Positions 1 to 8,538 are shown, counted from the stretch's first letter. The stretch: DNA of 33,755 nucleotides from Lachnospiraceae bacterium (GCA_024697225.1 JAILGA010000126.1:1-33755), one strand, 5' to 3'. The notes: generated by a model not told the origin, from the letters alone. Numbers and translations are program-made.

Positions 1-243
1 GGCATTCGGATCATCAGAAAGCTGTGGCATTGCAGGCTTCTCCGGTTCGGGTTCAGGTTCTGCTACAGGCTCGGGTTCCGGCTCCGGTGCAGGTTCAGGT
101 TCGGGAGCCGGCTCTTCAGCAGGTGCAGAACCGCCGTCACCCCTCGCCGCAAAGAGCGCAGCTATATCATCCGGATCCATCTTGGCATTCGGATCGTCAG
201 AAAGCTGTGGCATTGCAGGCTTCTCCGGTTCGGGTTCAGGTTC
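1..243. repeat. 60-bp direct repeat at 183-bp offset inside the Pro/Glu-rich gene
   Basis: Bases 1-60 and 184-243 are identical except at one position (base 13 versus 196). On the minus strand both copies encode the same segment containing [14 protein letters not shown]. The offset of 183 bases is 61 codons, so the frame is preserved. The array probably continues beyond base 1. Confidence 0.9.
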
Positions 244-1080
244 AGGTTCAACTACAGGCTCAGGTTCCGGCATCGGTGCAGGTTCAACTACAGGCTCGGG
301 TTCCGGCTCAGGTGCAGGCTCGGGAGCCGGCACTGGCTCAGGCTCAGGCTCAGGTATCGGCTCAGGTTCAGGTATCGGAGTTGGCTCAGGCTCCATTTCC
401 TCTGCCGGTATCGGCATATCTTCCATAGCTGCAAACATTGCAGCAAGATCTATATCAGAAGCAGTCTCAGGCTCAGGTTCGGGTTCCTGTATAACCTCCG
501 GTTCGGGCTCCTGTATAACCTCCGGTTCCGGTTCTTCTGCATCTTCCGCAGGTGACAACTCACTGCTCAATGCGGCCAGAATTGCCTCCATGTCTGCATT
601 CTCAGTCTCAGAAGCGGCATCAGTAACAGGATCCGTCATCACGGGTTCCTGTTGTATTTCCGGCGCAGATATTTCTTCAGGCTCCGGTTCAATTTCTTCA
701 TCGATCGAACGATTGAGTTCACGCACTGTCGGTGCACTTTCAGACGATGCTATGGTATCATAATCCTCAATTGCTTCATCAACCGCAGCATCTGCAGATA
801 TATGCATGTCGTTCTTTTTCAACAGATCGCTCAGTTCAGCCAATGAGGGATCCGTATCACCGTAATCTGAATCGATAATATCCGTCAGATCCCTGGGATC
901 ATCATAATCCTCTTCAGTGCCCTCAAGAGCGGGTGCAGACATATTGAGAGAAGCCTGCGCACCTCTCGCGGCTGCCTGCGCAGGCTTCTCTTTGTTCTTC
1001 TCTTTGTTCTTACGTCTGCCCGAACCGCCCATCATGGCGGAAAGCAGATTATCAAGATAACTCTCGCTGTTGGAATTCAT
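1..1080 (-). CDS. Pro/Glu-rich repeat protein with short helix motifs, 3' end outside the window
   Basis: The frame is open from an ATG at 1080 to the window edge, 360 codons, so the C-terminus is missing. I do not recognise a named family. The N-terminus ([12 protein letters not shown], residues 8-19) is followed by a Lys/Ala-rich stretch, an acidic region, then long Glu-Pro linkers. Within these sit short hydrophobic helices: SLAELSDLL (79-87), DMEAILAAL (163-171), DLAAMFAAM (211-219) and [12 protein letters not shown] (302-313). No signal peptide or membrane segment is seen, so it is probably cytoplasmic. It starts 14 bases after the cheV stop and is probably cotranscribed with it; no strong ribosome binding site is visible. 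The helices resemble the EIDALL peptide by which FliM binds CheY, so a docking scaffold for receiver proteins is possible, but this is inference. The reading frame is certain; the function is not. Confidence 0.8.
   Translation of the reverse strand, partial: MNSNSESYLDNLLSAMMGGSGRRKNKEKNKEKPAQAAARGAQASLNMSAPALEGTEEDYDDPRDLTDIIDSDYGDTDPSLAELSDLLKKNDMHISADAAVDEAIEDYDTIASSESAPTVRELNRSIDEEIEPEPEEISAPEIQQEPVMTDPVTDAASETENADMEAILAALSSELSPAEDAEEPEPEVIQEPEPEVIQEPEPEPETASDIDLAAMFAAMEDMPIPAEEMEPEPTPIPEPEPIPEPEPEPVPAPEPAPEPEPEPVVEPAPMPEPEPVVEPEPEPEPEKPAMPQLSDDPNAKMDPDDIAALFAARGDGGSAPAEEPAPEPEPAPEPEPEPVAEPEPEPEKPAMPQLSDDPNA
245..316. repeat. 36-bp tandem repeat, two copies
   Basis: Bases 245-280 and 281-316 match at about 32 of 36 positions. 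Each copy encodes a 12-residue Pro/Glu/Val linker unit with the core EPEPVVEP on the minus strand. Confidence 0.8.
486..533. repeat. 24-bp tandem repeat, two copies
   Basis: Bases 486-509 and 510-533 match at 22 of 24 positions and encode the 8-residue unit EPEVIQEP twice on the minus strand, within the linker of the same protein. Confidence 0.85.
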
Positions 1081-1094
1081 TGATCAAACTTTAA

Positions 1095-2006
1095 TTAACG
1101 GTCTCCGGGAGTAATGCCCACCAGTCCGTCAATGACCGCTACCAAATCACCTATCTCGGGCTTTGTCATCTGCCGGTTGGCACCCAGAGCATCACCCTTC
1201 TTTCTCATCTCCTCATTGATCAGCGATGAGAATATGACAACGGGTATGTTTTTGGTTTTATCATCATTCTTGATGAGCTTCGTAAATCTGTGCCCATCCA
1301 TAAGAGGCATCTCTATATCAGTTATGATGCATTTCACATTTTCTTCAAGCGTGCCGTTGTCTCTGCACATCTTGACATAATCATATGCCTGCTTGCCGTT
1401 TTCAAAATGCTTGACGTTGTCGTAGCCCGCCTGTCCGAGAGAATCAACTATAAGCTTGTTCAAAAGCTGAGAATCCTCGGCAAGAACGATGGGAATACGA
1501 TTTCTGGGTCTTGACGAGAACTCTTTGAGATCTTCCATCTTAAGACCCGTGTTGGGGTTGATGTCAGAAACGATCTTCTCAAAGTCGAGAATTATGATGA
1601 GTCTGTTCTCGAACTTGATGATTCCAGTTGATATACTCTCTTCCGCTTTTGAAATAGTCGCATTAGGCTTTATTATATCAACCCATGACACACGGTGGAT
1701 ACCCACAACTGTATCCACATGAAAAGCAATATCAAGCTTATTAAAATTAGTGATGATAAAAAGTCCGCCGGGTTCTGAAACACCGCGCTGCAGACAGTTC
1801 CTCAGGTCGATGGCAGTGATCATGACATCTCTTGGCATGAATATACCCTCTATGCTCGGATGCGCATTGGGAACCGGAGTCACAGATTCATAGGGAATTA
1901 TCTCCTTGATCTTGGCTACATTGATGCCGTAAGCGTGATCATCAACAGTAAATTCCAGTACCTCGAGTTCATTTGAGCCGCTTTCCAGTAATATCTTGCT
2001 TTCCAT
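1095..2006 (-). CDS. cheV: CheV-type chemotaxis coupling protein (CheW domain plus receiver)
   Basis: This 303-residue protein has a CheW-like domain (about 12-148) followed by a receiver domain (about 171-295), the CheV order and length. The receiver keeps the acidic pocket E177/D178, the phosphoacceptor D230 (ITDIEMPLMDG), and K282-P283. CheV couples chemoreceptors to the CheA kinase, and phosphorylation of its receiver tunes adaptation. The ATG at 2006 follows a GGAGG about 11 bases upstream. An extended -10 promoter lies in the 140-base spacer upstream, so the gene can be transcribed separately from the phosphodiesterase gene before it. The next gene starts 14 bases after its stop. Identification is secure from domain order and conserved residues. 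Confidence 0.93.
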   Translation of the reverse strand: MESKILLESGSNELEVLEFTVDDHAYGINVAKIKEIIPYESVTPVPNAHPSIEGIFMPRDVMITAIDLRNCLQRGVSEPGGLFIITNFNKLDIAFHVDTVVGIHRVSWVDIIKPNATISKAEESISTGIIKFENRLIIILDFEKIVSDINPNTGLKMEDLKEFSSRPRNRIPIVLAEDSQLLNKLIVDSLGQAGYDNVKHFENGKQAYDYVKMCRDNGTLEENVKCIITDIEMPLMDGHRFTKLIKNDDKTKNIPVVIFSSLINEEMRKKGDALGANRQMTKPEIGDLVAVIDGLVGITPGDR

Positions 2007-2078
2007 ATCTGCATCCGCCTCCGTTAATCATTTGTGTGCCATAAAGCACTGTCTACGAGGAAACACATTAACTAAAAA

Positions 2079-2084
2079 ATTATA
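2079..2084 (-). promoter_or_regulatory. Extended -10 promoter upstream of cheV
   Basis: On the minus strand the spacer reads TATGCTATAATTTT, a perfect TATAAT preceded by TG one base upstream. No good -35 box lies at 17 bases (TGTTCT), which fits an extended -10 promoter. It would give a leader of about 65 bases. The rest of the 2007-2146 spacer is AT-rich, with no clear terminator hairpin after the upstream gene. Confidence 0.65.
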
Positions 2085-2146
2085 GCATATTTATGATCAA
2101 AAGAACAGACAAAAGGTTTATATCATAAAAAAATATACAGATGGGA

Positions 2147-3811
2147 TCAAATCTTATACGGTCCGCTCTTCAGTCTCTCTTCAAATATGCTGAGAGGAAG
2201 CGGCTGATCATACAGAAATCCCTGTGCCTGATGACAGTCAAGATCCAGTAGAAAGTTCACCTGATCTGTCACTTCAACGCCCTCGGTTATCACGTTGATG
2301 CCCAGACTCACGGCCATATTGATTATACTGCCGATTATCGTCTTATCCTTTTCTCTTAATGTATCATGGTTGATGAACGATCTGTCAATCTTGATCTCAC
2401 AGACCGGAAAATCCCTAAGGAAAGAAAGCGATGAATAACCGGTACCAAAATCATCGATCGACGTCTTCACTCCCGCTTTCGTAAGCTCATTCAGAAAGGC
2501 CATCATAATGGAACTTTCTCTGGCATTCTCGGTCTCAGTCACCTCTATGATTATATCTCCGTGATCGACTCCATGTTCATCATACAGTGAAAGTATTTTC
2601 GCAGCCAGATCCGGCACATCAAGATCTCTGCGCGAGATATTTACCGACAAAGGTATATTGCCCCCGCCGTTATCCTTCCATCTCTTCATCTCTCTGCAGG
2701 CCACACTGAGCATATATATGTCAAGTTCGACGATCTCTCCTGTTTTCTCAAGAATAGGTATATACTCCGCCGGCGGGATCACCCTGCCGTCCACAACCCA
2801 GCGAGAAAGCACTTCCGCACCTACGATCTCCCCTGTAAGCATATTTACCTTGGGCTGGAAATACGGCACAAACTGCTCCGCCTTCAAAGCATTGCGAAAA
2901 GCATTCTCAACTTCCTGAACACGGCTGGCTCTTTTGAGCATATCCGGAGTCAGAACAACAAGAGATGCCTGTGATTGTTTGGCATTCTGATATGCGACCA
3001 TCGGACCGTTCATCACCATCCATGGCCCGTCCGTACGCTCATCAACCCTCATGACACCCGCCATACAGCTGATCGTTATGGGTATCCTCTCATCGCGTCG
3101 CATAGCCCATGTTTCAGCACCTGACAGCAGTTCTTCAAATAAACCGGCGTTCTCTTTTTTTATGAACGCTACAAAGTTATCTCCGCCGAGATGCCCCAGA
3201 ACTTCATCTTCCTGCACTTTGGACATGAGTAACCTGGCGTAACGCTTTATTATCTCGCCGCCTTCAAACTGTCCGAACTTTATGTTGAAAAGCCCCATGC
3301 CTTTGATATTAAAGCAATACGCGTCGTATTGAGCCGCGTTTCCCATGGCAAAGATCCGTCCCACAGCCATAAGATATCCGCCGCTGTTGGGCAGTCCGGT
3401 CTGATACTGCGTCATTGATGCACGCTGTGCGATGTTCAGCAGCTGGAATCTGGCGCTGTGCAAAGCCATGATCCATGCAATGAGATCAAGATTCTGCTTA
3501 TCTTCATCAATCCAGTCGGTTTCGCCTCTCGTAAAAAAAGTATATGAGATAACGCCGTTATTGCTGGTTTCTGTCCTGTAGATATAACGGTTGCTGTCAG
3601 CGAATCCTCCTCCAAACTCATATATGACCTTAAATGACTGCTCTCCTTTGGGACTCTCTCTGCAGGGCGGAATGTTGATGTCAAGCGTGCATTTTCCTAT
3701 CCCCAGATCATCCGCAATGACCGACAGCGCCTTGGTAATGATCCTGGGAGTCGCGTCCTCGACTGAAAGAAGTTCGATAAACTCTCTGAAATTTTGAGAA
3801 AAATAATCCAT
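2147..3811 (-). CDS. Cyclic-di-GMP phosphodiesterase, degenerate GGDEF plus EAL domain
   Basis: This is a 554-residue soluble protein. The N-terminal 130 residues are of unknown fold. A GGDEF-type domain (about 135-290) has LGGDNF (208-213) where an active cyclase has GGDEF, so the catalytic acidic residue is Asn and cyclase activity is unlikely. The EAL domain (about 305-550) looks intact: E333 in EVL, N391, E423, D453-D454 in DDFGTGYSSL, K474 and E510 in EGVE. It should hydrolyse cyclic-di-GMP to pGpG, with the GGDNF domain possibly binding GTP as a regulator. It starts 28 bases after a lipoprotein stop, with a weak ribosome binding site. With CheV downstream and a flagellin elsewhere in the window, a role in motility control is likely but not shown. 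Confidence 0.92.
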   Translation of the reverse strand: MDYFSQNFREFIELLSVEDATPRIITKALSVIADDLGIGKCTLDINIPPCRESPKGEQSFKVIYEFGGGFADSNRYIYRTETSNNGVISYTFFTRGETDWIDEDKQNLDLIAWIMALHSARFQLLNIAQRASMTQYQTGLPNSGGYLMAVGRIFAMGNAAQYDAYCFNIKGMGLFNIKFGQFEGGEIIKRYARLLMSKVQEDEVLGHLGGDNFVAFIKKENAGLFEELLSGAETWAMRRDERIPITISCMAGVMRVDERTDGPWMVMNGPMVAYQNAKQSQASLVVLTPDMLKRASRVQEVENAFRNALKAEQFVPYFQPKVNMLTGEIVGAEVLSRWVVDGRVIPPAEYIPILEKTGEIVELDIYMLSVACREMKRWKDNGGGNIPLSVNISRRDLDVPDLAAKILSLYDEHGVDHGDIIIEVTETENARESSIMMAFLNELTKAGVKTSIDDFGTGYSSLSFLRDFPVCEIKIDRSFINHDTLREKDKTIIGSIINMAVSLGINVITEGVEVTDQVNFLLDLDCHQAQGFLYDQPLPLSIFEERLKSGPYKI

Positions 3812-3839
3812 CTGTTGTCCGGTGACCCCTGTTCCTGTT

Positions 3840-4703
3840 TTATTGCAATCTTACTATCTGTTCTTCGCCGCGGCAGTTTATCCTGAGTACGACGGTTTCA
3901 AGCTGCCCGGCCTGTTCCTCGGTGATATTAAAGCACAGCACAACGCCCCTCGTCTCACCGGATTCAAGCGTAGCCGAATAAGTGCTAAGTTCATTGTCCA
4001 GCAGAGTGACAAGGTTCATGCTGACAGGCTGCGAGTCGATCATAAGCGTAAATGTGGGATCTGCAGCTAAAATATCGGCATTCACGGATTCACCCTTAGT
4101 ATTTGTCAGGTCAAAGGAAAGTATGAGCAGCTTATTCCCCGGCTCCGCCCTCAATGCCGTCCCGCTTCCAGTCACATTATCGGGATACTTGTTAAGCACA
4201 TAATAGCCGTTATAATCTATCTTTATGCCGTCCTGCAGTCTTTGGAAGAGATCATCCCCATCCATTTCCGGGATTCCCTCATCATTACCTTCGCTTACAG
4301 GCTCTTCTCCACTCTCCTGCGCCGGCTCACCGTTTCCGGATTCCTCAGGTGCATCCGCATCACCGGTTGGCTTTCCATCACCGGCATCCTCTTCGGCAGG
4401 ATCCGGGGTTTCATTTTTCGCGGGTGCAGCAGGCTTCTCCGGCTTTTTATCCTCAGGCTTTTCTTCAGCCGGTTCTTCAGTCTGTTCGTCCGCTGTTTCA
4501 TCCTGCGGAGGCACGCGCGTCAGTTTGTCGCCGCAGTTAGTGCTGTATTTTGCCAGCACTCCCGCCGAATAGTCGACTATCAGATCATATTCCTCCTGCG
4601 TGAGCGTTGGAAACTGCTCTCCGCAGCCGCAAAGAAGCATCCCGCACAGGAATACGGAAAGGATCGCGGCCATTATTCTGTTTCTCCTGAAATATTCCCT
4701 CAT
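3840..4703 (-). CDS. Lipoprotein with acidic Pro/Glu linker and a C-terminal beta-type domain
   Basis: The ATG at 4703 (MREYFRRNRIM) has AAAGG six bases upstream, which decides it over an in-frame TTG three bases earlier. A basic N-terminus, a hydrophobic stretch and the lipobox LLCGC put the acylated Cys at residue 27, so the protein should be anchored outside the membrane. Residues about 68-150 are low-complexity Glu/Pro/Asp/Lys, suited to spanning the wall. The last 135 residues contain LLILSFDLTNTKGESVNA, a beta-strand pattern like the Ig-like domains of DUF4352-type lipoproteins; I cannot name the family with confidence. The 100-base spacer upstream holds only a weak TTACTT/TTATAT promoter candidate. 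Its ligand or partner is unknown. The phosphodiesterase gene follows after 28 bases and may share its transcript. Confidence 0.85.
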   Translation of the reverse strand: MREYFRRNRIMAAILSVFLCGMLLCGCGEQFPTLTQEEYDLIVDYSAGVLAKYSTNCGDKLTRVPPQDETADEQTEEPAEEKPEDKKPEKPAAPAKNETPDPAEEDAGDGKPTGDADAPEESGNGEPAQESGEEPVSEGNDEGIPEMDGDDLFQRLQDGIKIDYNGYYVLNKYPDNVTGSGTALRAEPGNKLLILSFDLTNTKGESVNADILAADPTFTLMIDSQPVSMNLVTLLDNELSTYSATLESGETRGVVLCFNITEEQAGQLETVVLRINCRGEEQIVRLQ

Positions 4704-4802
4704 CAAGAGCCTTTCTGATATATAACAACAATAAATGACAGGAAGTAATACTCACACGAAAAGCAAAACTCCCGCCTTTTAACATCACATCACAACAGTG
4801 TA

Positions 4803-6323
4803 TCACACATTATCGGATAATTCCAGTTCAAACCAAAATTCTACGCCATTTTCATAATTGATCAGACCATATCCCGAGTGCATGGCCTCCATGATCGCCC
4901 TGACAATAGATAGTCCGATGCCGCTGCCCCCATAGCTTCTGGTCCTTGCCCTGTCAGTCTTGTAAAACTTTTCCCACACAAGCGCTACACTTTCCTCGGG
5001 AATTGGTTCCCCGGTGTTGAAAACGGACACGCGCACTTTTCCGCCGATTTTTTTGAGTCTTATCTCTATGACCTTTTCATCGTTCAGATGGTTTATGGCA
5101 TTTGTCACATAATTCTGGAGGACCTCCTCGACCAGGAATTCATCGGCCCATACATAGGTCGGCGGCTGCTCTTCCATTCTTACGGATGCGCTGTTCTTTT
5201 CCAGAAGTATCGCCGCCGAGCGCAGATAATTGCTTATCAGTTCGGTGATATCGAATCTGTCAAAGTTTACCGCATTCTCACCGGATTCAAGATGAGAAAG
5301 AGTGAGCAGCTTCTTAACAAGGCTGTTCATTTTGCCGGCTTCATCCATTATAACTTCGCAGTAATACTTCCTGCTCTCCTCATCATCGGTAACTCCCTCG
5401 CCAAGTCCCTCTGCGTAGCCCTGAATCAGCGCTATCGGTGTCTTCAGCTCATGAGAGATATTCGAGATAAATTCCCGTCTGTCCTTATCGATCTTCTCTT
5501 TCTTTTCGATATCGCGCAAAAGCTCATTATTGGCGTTTTTGAGCTCTCTGATCGTACGTTCCAGTTCGGCGGATAAGCCATTCAGATTTTCCCCGAGAAG
5601 ATCCAGTTCGTTATTGCTCCTGCCCTCATACCTGACACTGAAATCCAGTTTTTTCATATCTTCGGACAAAGCAGAAAGATCCGTTATCGGTCTCGTTATC
5701 CTGCCTGTAATGAAAAATATGGCCAAGGCACCTGCTGCTATAGCAATTAATCCGACAACGGCTATGAAGCGCACGCTCATGTGTGCTGTTTCGTCCACGC
5801 TGTCAAGTGCACTGTCGATTATAAAGATGCTCCCGTTATCCAGATACCCCCAGCAGACCATGAACTTGGTTCCCGAAGCATTATACTGCTCGGTCTGAAG
5901 CGTATAATTCCCTGTCTTTTCAATGATCTGCGTCTTTGTGGAACCGTCATTATTTCCGAGAATATTCTTCCAGAGAAGTCTTGCCATTCGCTCGGAATCA
6001 CCGGAAGCTGACTTGATCATGCGGGAATCGGAATCCAGGATCAGTACCTGAATATTGAAGGTGGCACAGATACGCTGCAGTTCCAGGTCAAAATCATCGA
6101 GGTAAAAATCCCCCTTTGTACCTGCGAGATTGATACTGCTGTAGGCCTGTCTTATCGCATCGGCCTTCTTCTTTATGTAATACGGCTGTAGAAAAAACGC
6201 CTCAGCAGCTATAAGAAGCGCGATCATCCCCGCGCTGACCGCTATAAAGATCAGTGCGAACTGAATTTTTATAGAACCCGGATGCTTTTCAAGCATCCGG
6301 GTTCTTTTATCGTCAACTGCCAT
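4803..6323 (-). CDS. Membrane sensor histidine kinase with HAMP domain, no adjacent response regulator
   Basis: The 506-residue protein has a first membrane helix (about 20-43), an extracellular sensor region (about 44-183), a second helix (about 186-206), a HAMP linker (about 207-258), a HisKA domain with H291 in NISHELKTP, and an ATPase domain with the N box around N404-N411, NTGEPI (436-441) and GSGIGLSIV (466-474). It should autophosphorylate H291 in response to an outside signal. No response regulator gene lies beside it; an EF-G-like gene is upstream and a lipoprotein gene downstream. The ATG at 6323 follows GGGGAAAG just after the upstream stop, 21 bases away. A second ATG at 6296 lies inside a perfect hairpin and would place the start nearer the first helix, so the start is not fully certain. 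Confidence 0.92.
   Translation of the reverse strand: MAVDDKRTRMLEKHPGSIKIQFALIFIAVSAGMIALLIAAEAFFLQPYYIKKKADAIRQAYSSINLAGTKGDFYLDDFDLELQRICATFNIQVLILDSDSRMIKSASGDSERMARLLWKNILGNNDGSTKTQIIEKTGNYTLQTEQYNASGTKFMVCWGYLDNGSIFIIDSALDSVDETAHMSVRFIAVVGLIAIAAGALAIFFITGRITRPITDLSALSEDMKKLDFSVRYEGRSNNELDLLGENLNGLSAELERTIRELKNANNELLRDIEKKEKIDKDRREFISNISHELKTPIALIQGYAEGLGEGVTDDEESRKYYCEVIMDEAGKMNSLVKKLLTLSHLESGENAVNFDRFDITELISNYLRSAAILLEKNSASVRMEEQPPTYVWADEFLVEEVLQNYVTNAINHLNDEKVIEIRLKKIGGKVRVSVFNTGEPIPEESVALVWEKFYKTDRARTRSYGGSGIGLSIVRAIMEAMHSGYGLINYENGVEFWFELELSDNV
6273..6305. repeat. Perfect 15-bp inverted repeat at the 5' end of the sensor kinase gene
   Basis: Bases 6273-6287 and 6291-6305 are exact reverse complements with a 3-base loop. 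The hairpin lies in codons for RTRMLEKHPGS of the kinase and includes an alternative ATG (6294-6296) in its stem. On the plus strand it is followed by TTTAT, like a terminator of antisense transcription. On the minus strand it is followed by ATAAAAATT, which is not a U tract. Confidence 0.85.
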
Positions 6324-6344
6324 GATGGGTTATTCTTTCCCCGA

Positions 6345-8435
6345 TCAGTCCTCGGCGCTCGCTTCCGCCACCTTCGCAGCTCTGGCTGTGACCTCTCTCT
6401 CCTGGATATCGGAGGGAGCCTGTTCATAGCGAGCAAACTCATAGGAATAATCGCCGGTTCCGCCGGTGATCGAACGGAGAGTCGTGCAATAGCCGTAAAG
6501 CTCCATCTCGGGAACATCGGCTTCAATGGTCTGCTTGCCTCCGCCGATAGGATTCATACCGGTCACACGACCGCGGCGCTTATTCAGATCGCCCATAACA
6601 TCACCGGTATAACTGTCCGGAACAGTGACCTTGAGTGCTACTATGGGCTCAAGGAGCACAGGGCCCGCCTCAAGGAAGCCCTTCTTAAACGCCTGACTGG
6701 ACGCGACCTTGAACGCCATTTCGGAAGAATCAACCGGGTGATAGGATCCGTCATACAGAACCGCCTTGACTCCGACAACCGGATATGCCGCCAGCGGTCC
6801 TCTCTGGCAGGATTCATTTATACCTTTTTCCACAGCCGGGAAGAAGTTCTTGGGAACGGTACCGCCCACGACCTCCTGCTCGAACTCATAGGGTTCCTGA
6901 TCGTTGCCTGAAGGCGAGAAACGGATCTTGACATGTCCGTACTGGCCGTGACCGCCGGTCTGCTTCTTGTATTTGTATTCAACATCCGAATTCTTGCGGA
7001 TGGTCTCTCTGAAGGCCACCTTGGGCTTGGTAAGATCGATACCGACCTTGTATTCAGAGAGCAGCTTCGACGTGATGACTTCGAGATGTAGATCGCCGAT
7101 ACCGTAGATCAGGGTCTGACGGTTGAGACCGTCGTTCACCACCTTGATGGTCTGATCTTCGGCTGCCATCTTGGCCAGCGACTGTGCGATCTTGTCGATA
7201 TCCGCCTTATTCTGTGCGTGATAACGCATAGCCGTATAAGGTGTGGAAATATCCATCTTGGGATACTGCACCGGCACAGCCTTGGTGGAAAGCGTATCGC
7301 CGGTAGACGCATCACTCTTCTGCAGAGCACCGAGATCTCCGGCATGAAGTTCGGCAATTTCTGAAGGCTTGTTGCCCTGAAGGATATAAAGCTTACCGAT
7401 CTTGCCTTCCTGGTTCTTGTTGGTGTTATACATCACATCATCGGACTTGAGAACTCCCGACCTCACCTTGATGAGTGAGTACTTGCCAATGAAAGGATCC
7501 ATCATTGTCTTGAAGACAAATGCGGTCTTGGGCTTGGAGAAATCGAAGTTGGCTTCGAAGATCTCGTTGGTATTGGTATTAATGCCGCTCATCTTGCGAT
7601 TCTCGGGACTGGGCATATACTTCACGATATCATCGAGAAGCGTGTACACTCCCTGGCAGAGAGTGCTTGATCCCATCTCCATGGGAACGACTGAGCCGTC
7701 GCATACGCTGGCGCGAAGCGCAGCCCTTATCTCCGCCTCAGAGAAGGTCTCGCCCGAGAAGTATCTGTCCATGAACTCTTCGCTGGTCTCGGCGACGGAT
7801 TCCATGAGAGTATCGCGGTACTCGGAGAGATTGTCCTTGCTGTAGTCGGGCATTGCGATCTCCTTGACCTCTTTGCCCTCCCACTTAAAGGCCTTCTCCT
7901 GAATGACGTTCACATAGCCCACGAACTTTTCGTTCTCGCGGATCGGGAAGTTGAAGGGAGCGAGCATCTTGCCGTACTTCTCCTTGAGAGACTCGACGAC
8001 ATTTTTGAAAGAAGCATCATCTATATCCATATCGGAGACATAGATCATCCTCGGAATATTGTACTTCTCGCACATCTCCCAGGCACGTACGGTTCCAACT
8101 TCGACACCGGCCTTGCCGGATACGACGATGATCGCGCCGTCAGCGACGCTTATAGCCTCCTCGACCTCACCGATAAAATCAAAGAATCCGGGAGTATCAA
8201 GGATATTGATCTTTACCCCCTCCCACTCAATGGGCACCACAGAGGTGCTGATCGAGATCTGACGCTTCTGCTCTTCCTTGTCAAAATCGCTCAGGGTATT
8301 TCCGTCGGAGACCTTACCCATTCTGGAAGTCACTCCGGCGAGATAGGCCATGGACTCCGTGAGAGTCGTCTTGCCGCTTCCGCCGTGTCCCAGAAGCACC
8401 ACGTTTCTGATTTTGTCGGTAGTGTAAACGTTCAT
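6345..8435 (-). CDS. EF-G-like translational GTPase (second EF-G type)
   Basis: The ATG at 8435 (MNVYTTDKIRNV) follows GGAGG by five bases and gives 696 residues; an in-frame ATG 57 bases upstream lacks support. The G domain has the P loop GHGGSGKT (16-23) and DTPG (80-83), but the guanine-specificity motif NKxD is SDMD (134-137). Domains II to V of the EF-G order follow, including GGHGQYGHVKIRF of domain IV and the GDVMGDLNKRRGRVTGM segment of domain V. This marks the EF-G paralogue common in Clostridia rather than the main EF-G, which normally lies with the rpsL/rpsG/tuf genes. Its exact job on the ribosome is unsettled. It has its own promoter, and the sensor kinase follows after 21 bases. 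Confidence 0.92.
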   Translation of the reverse strand: MNVYTTDKIRNVVLLGHGGSGKTTLTESMAYLAGVTSRMGKVSDGNTLSDFDKEEQKRQISISTSVVPIEWEGVKINILDTPGFFDFIGEVEEAISVADGAIIVVSGKAGVEVGTVRAWEMCEKYNIPRMIYVSDMDIDDASFKNVVESLKEKYGKMLAPFNFPIRENEKFVGYVNVIQEKAFKWEGKEVKEIAMPDYSKDNLSEYRDTLMESVAETSEEFMDRYFSGETFSEAEIRAALRASVCDGSVVPMEMGSSTLCQGVYTLLDDIVKYMPSPENRKMSGINTNTNEIFEANFDFSKPKTAFVFKTMMDPFIGKYSLIKVRSGVLKSDDVMYNTNKNQEGKIGKLYILQGNKPSEIAELHAGDLGALQKSDASTGDTLSTKAVPVQYPKMDISTPYTAMRYHAQNKADIDKIAQSLAKMAAEDQTIKVVNDGLNRQTLIYGIGDLHLEVITSKLLSEYKVGIDLTKPKVAFRETIRKNSDVEYKYKKQTGGHGQYGHVKIRFSPSGNDQEPYEFEQEVVGGTVPKNFFPAVEKGINESCQRGPLAAYPVVGVKAVLYDGSYHPVDSSEMAFKVASSQAFKKGFLEAGPVLLEPIVALKVTVPDSYTGDVMGDLNKRRGRVTGMNPIGGGKQTIEADVPEMELYGYCTTLRSITGGTGDYSYEFARYEQAPSDIQEREVTARAAKVAEASAED

Positions 8436-8494
8436 CTTTTCCTCCAATCTGAGAATTGTATTTTCCCCTGCCGGAAGGACAGGAAACTGCATAA

Positions 8495-8523
8495 ATTTTA
8501 TCAGATCAGCCGGAAATATACAA
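8495..8523 (-). promoter_or_regulatory. Vegetative sigma-A type promoter for the EF-G-like gene
   Basis: On the minus strand TTGTAT (8518-8523) is followed after exactly 17 bases by TAAAAT (8495-8500), and TG sits one base before the -10. The leader would be about 55 bases and includes a partly complementary CCTG/CAGG stretch. Confidence 0.75.
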
Positions 8524-8538
8524 GGAATTATTGAAAAA

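Noticed and set aside
182..763. A plus-strand open frame of Gly/Ser repeats (GSGSGSG) that looks like a low-complexity protein.
   Set aside because: It is the antisense image of the Glu/Pro codons of the minus-strand repeat gene. It has no ribosome binding site, and all neighbouring genes are on the minus strand.
4703..4706. TTG one codon upstream as start of the lipoprotein.
   Set aside because: The AAAGG site is better spaced for the ATG at 4703 and the signal peptide needs no extra residue.
6273..6305. The perfect hairpin as terminator of the EF-G-like gene.
   Set aside because: On the minus strand it is followed by ATAAAAATT rather than a U tract, and it lies within the next coding region.
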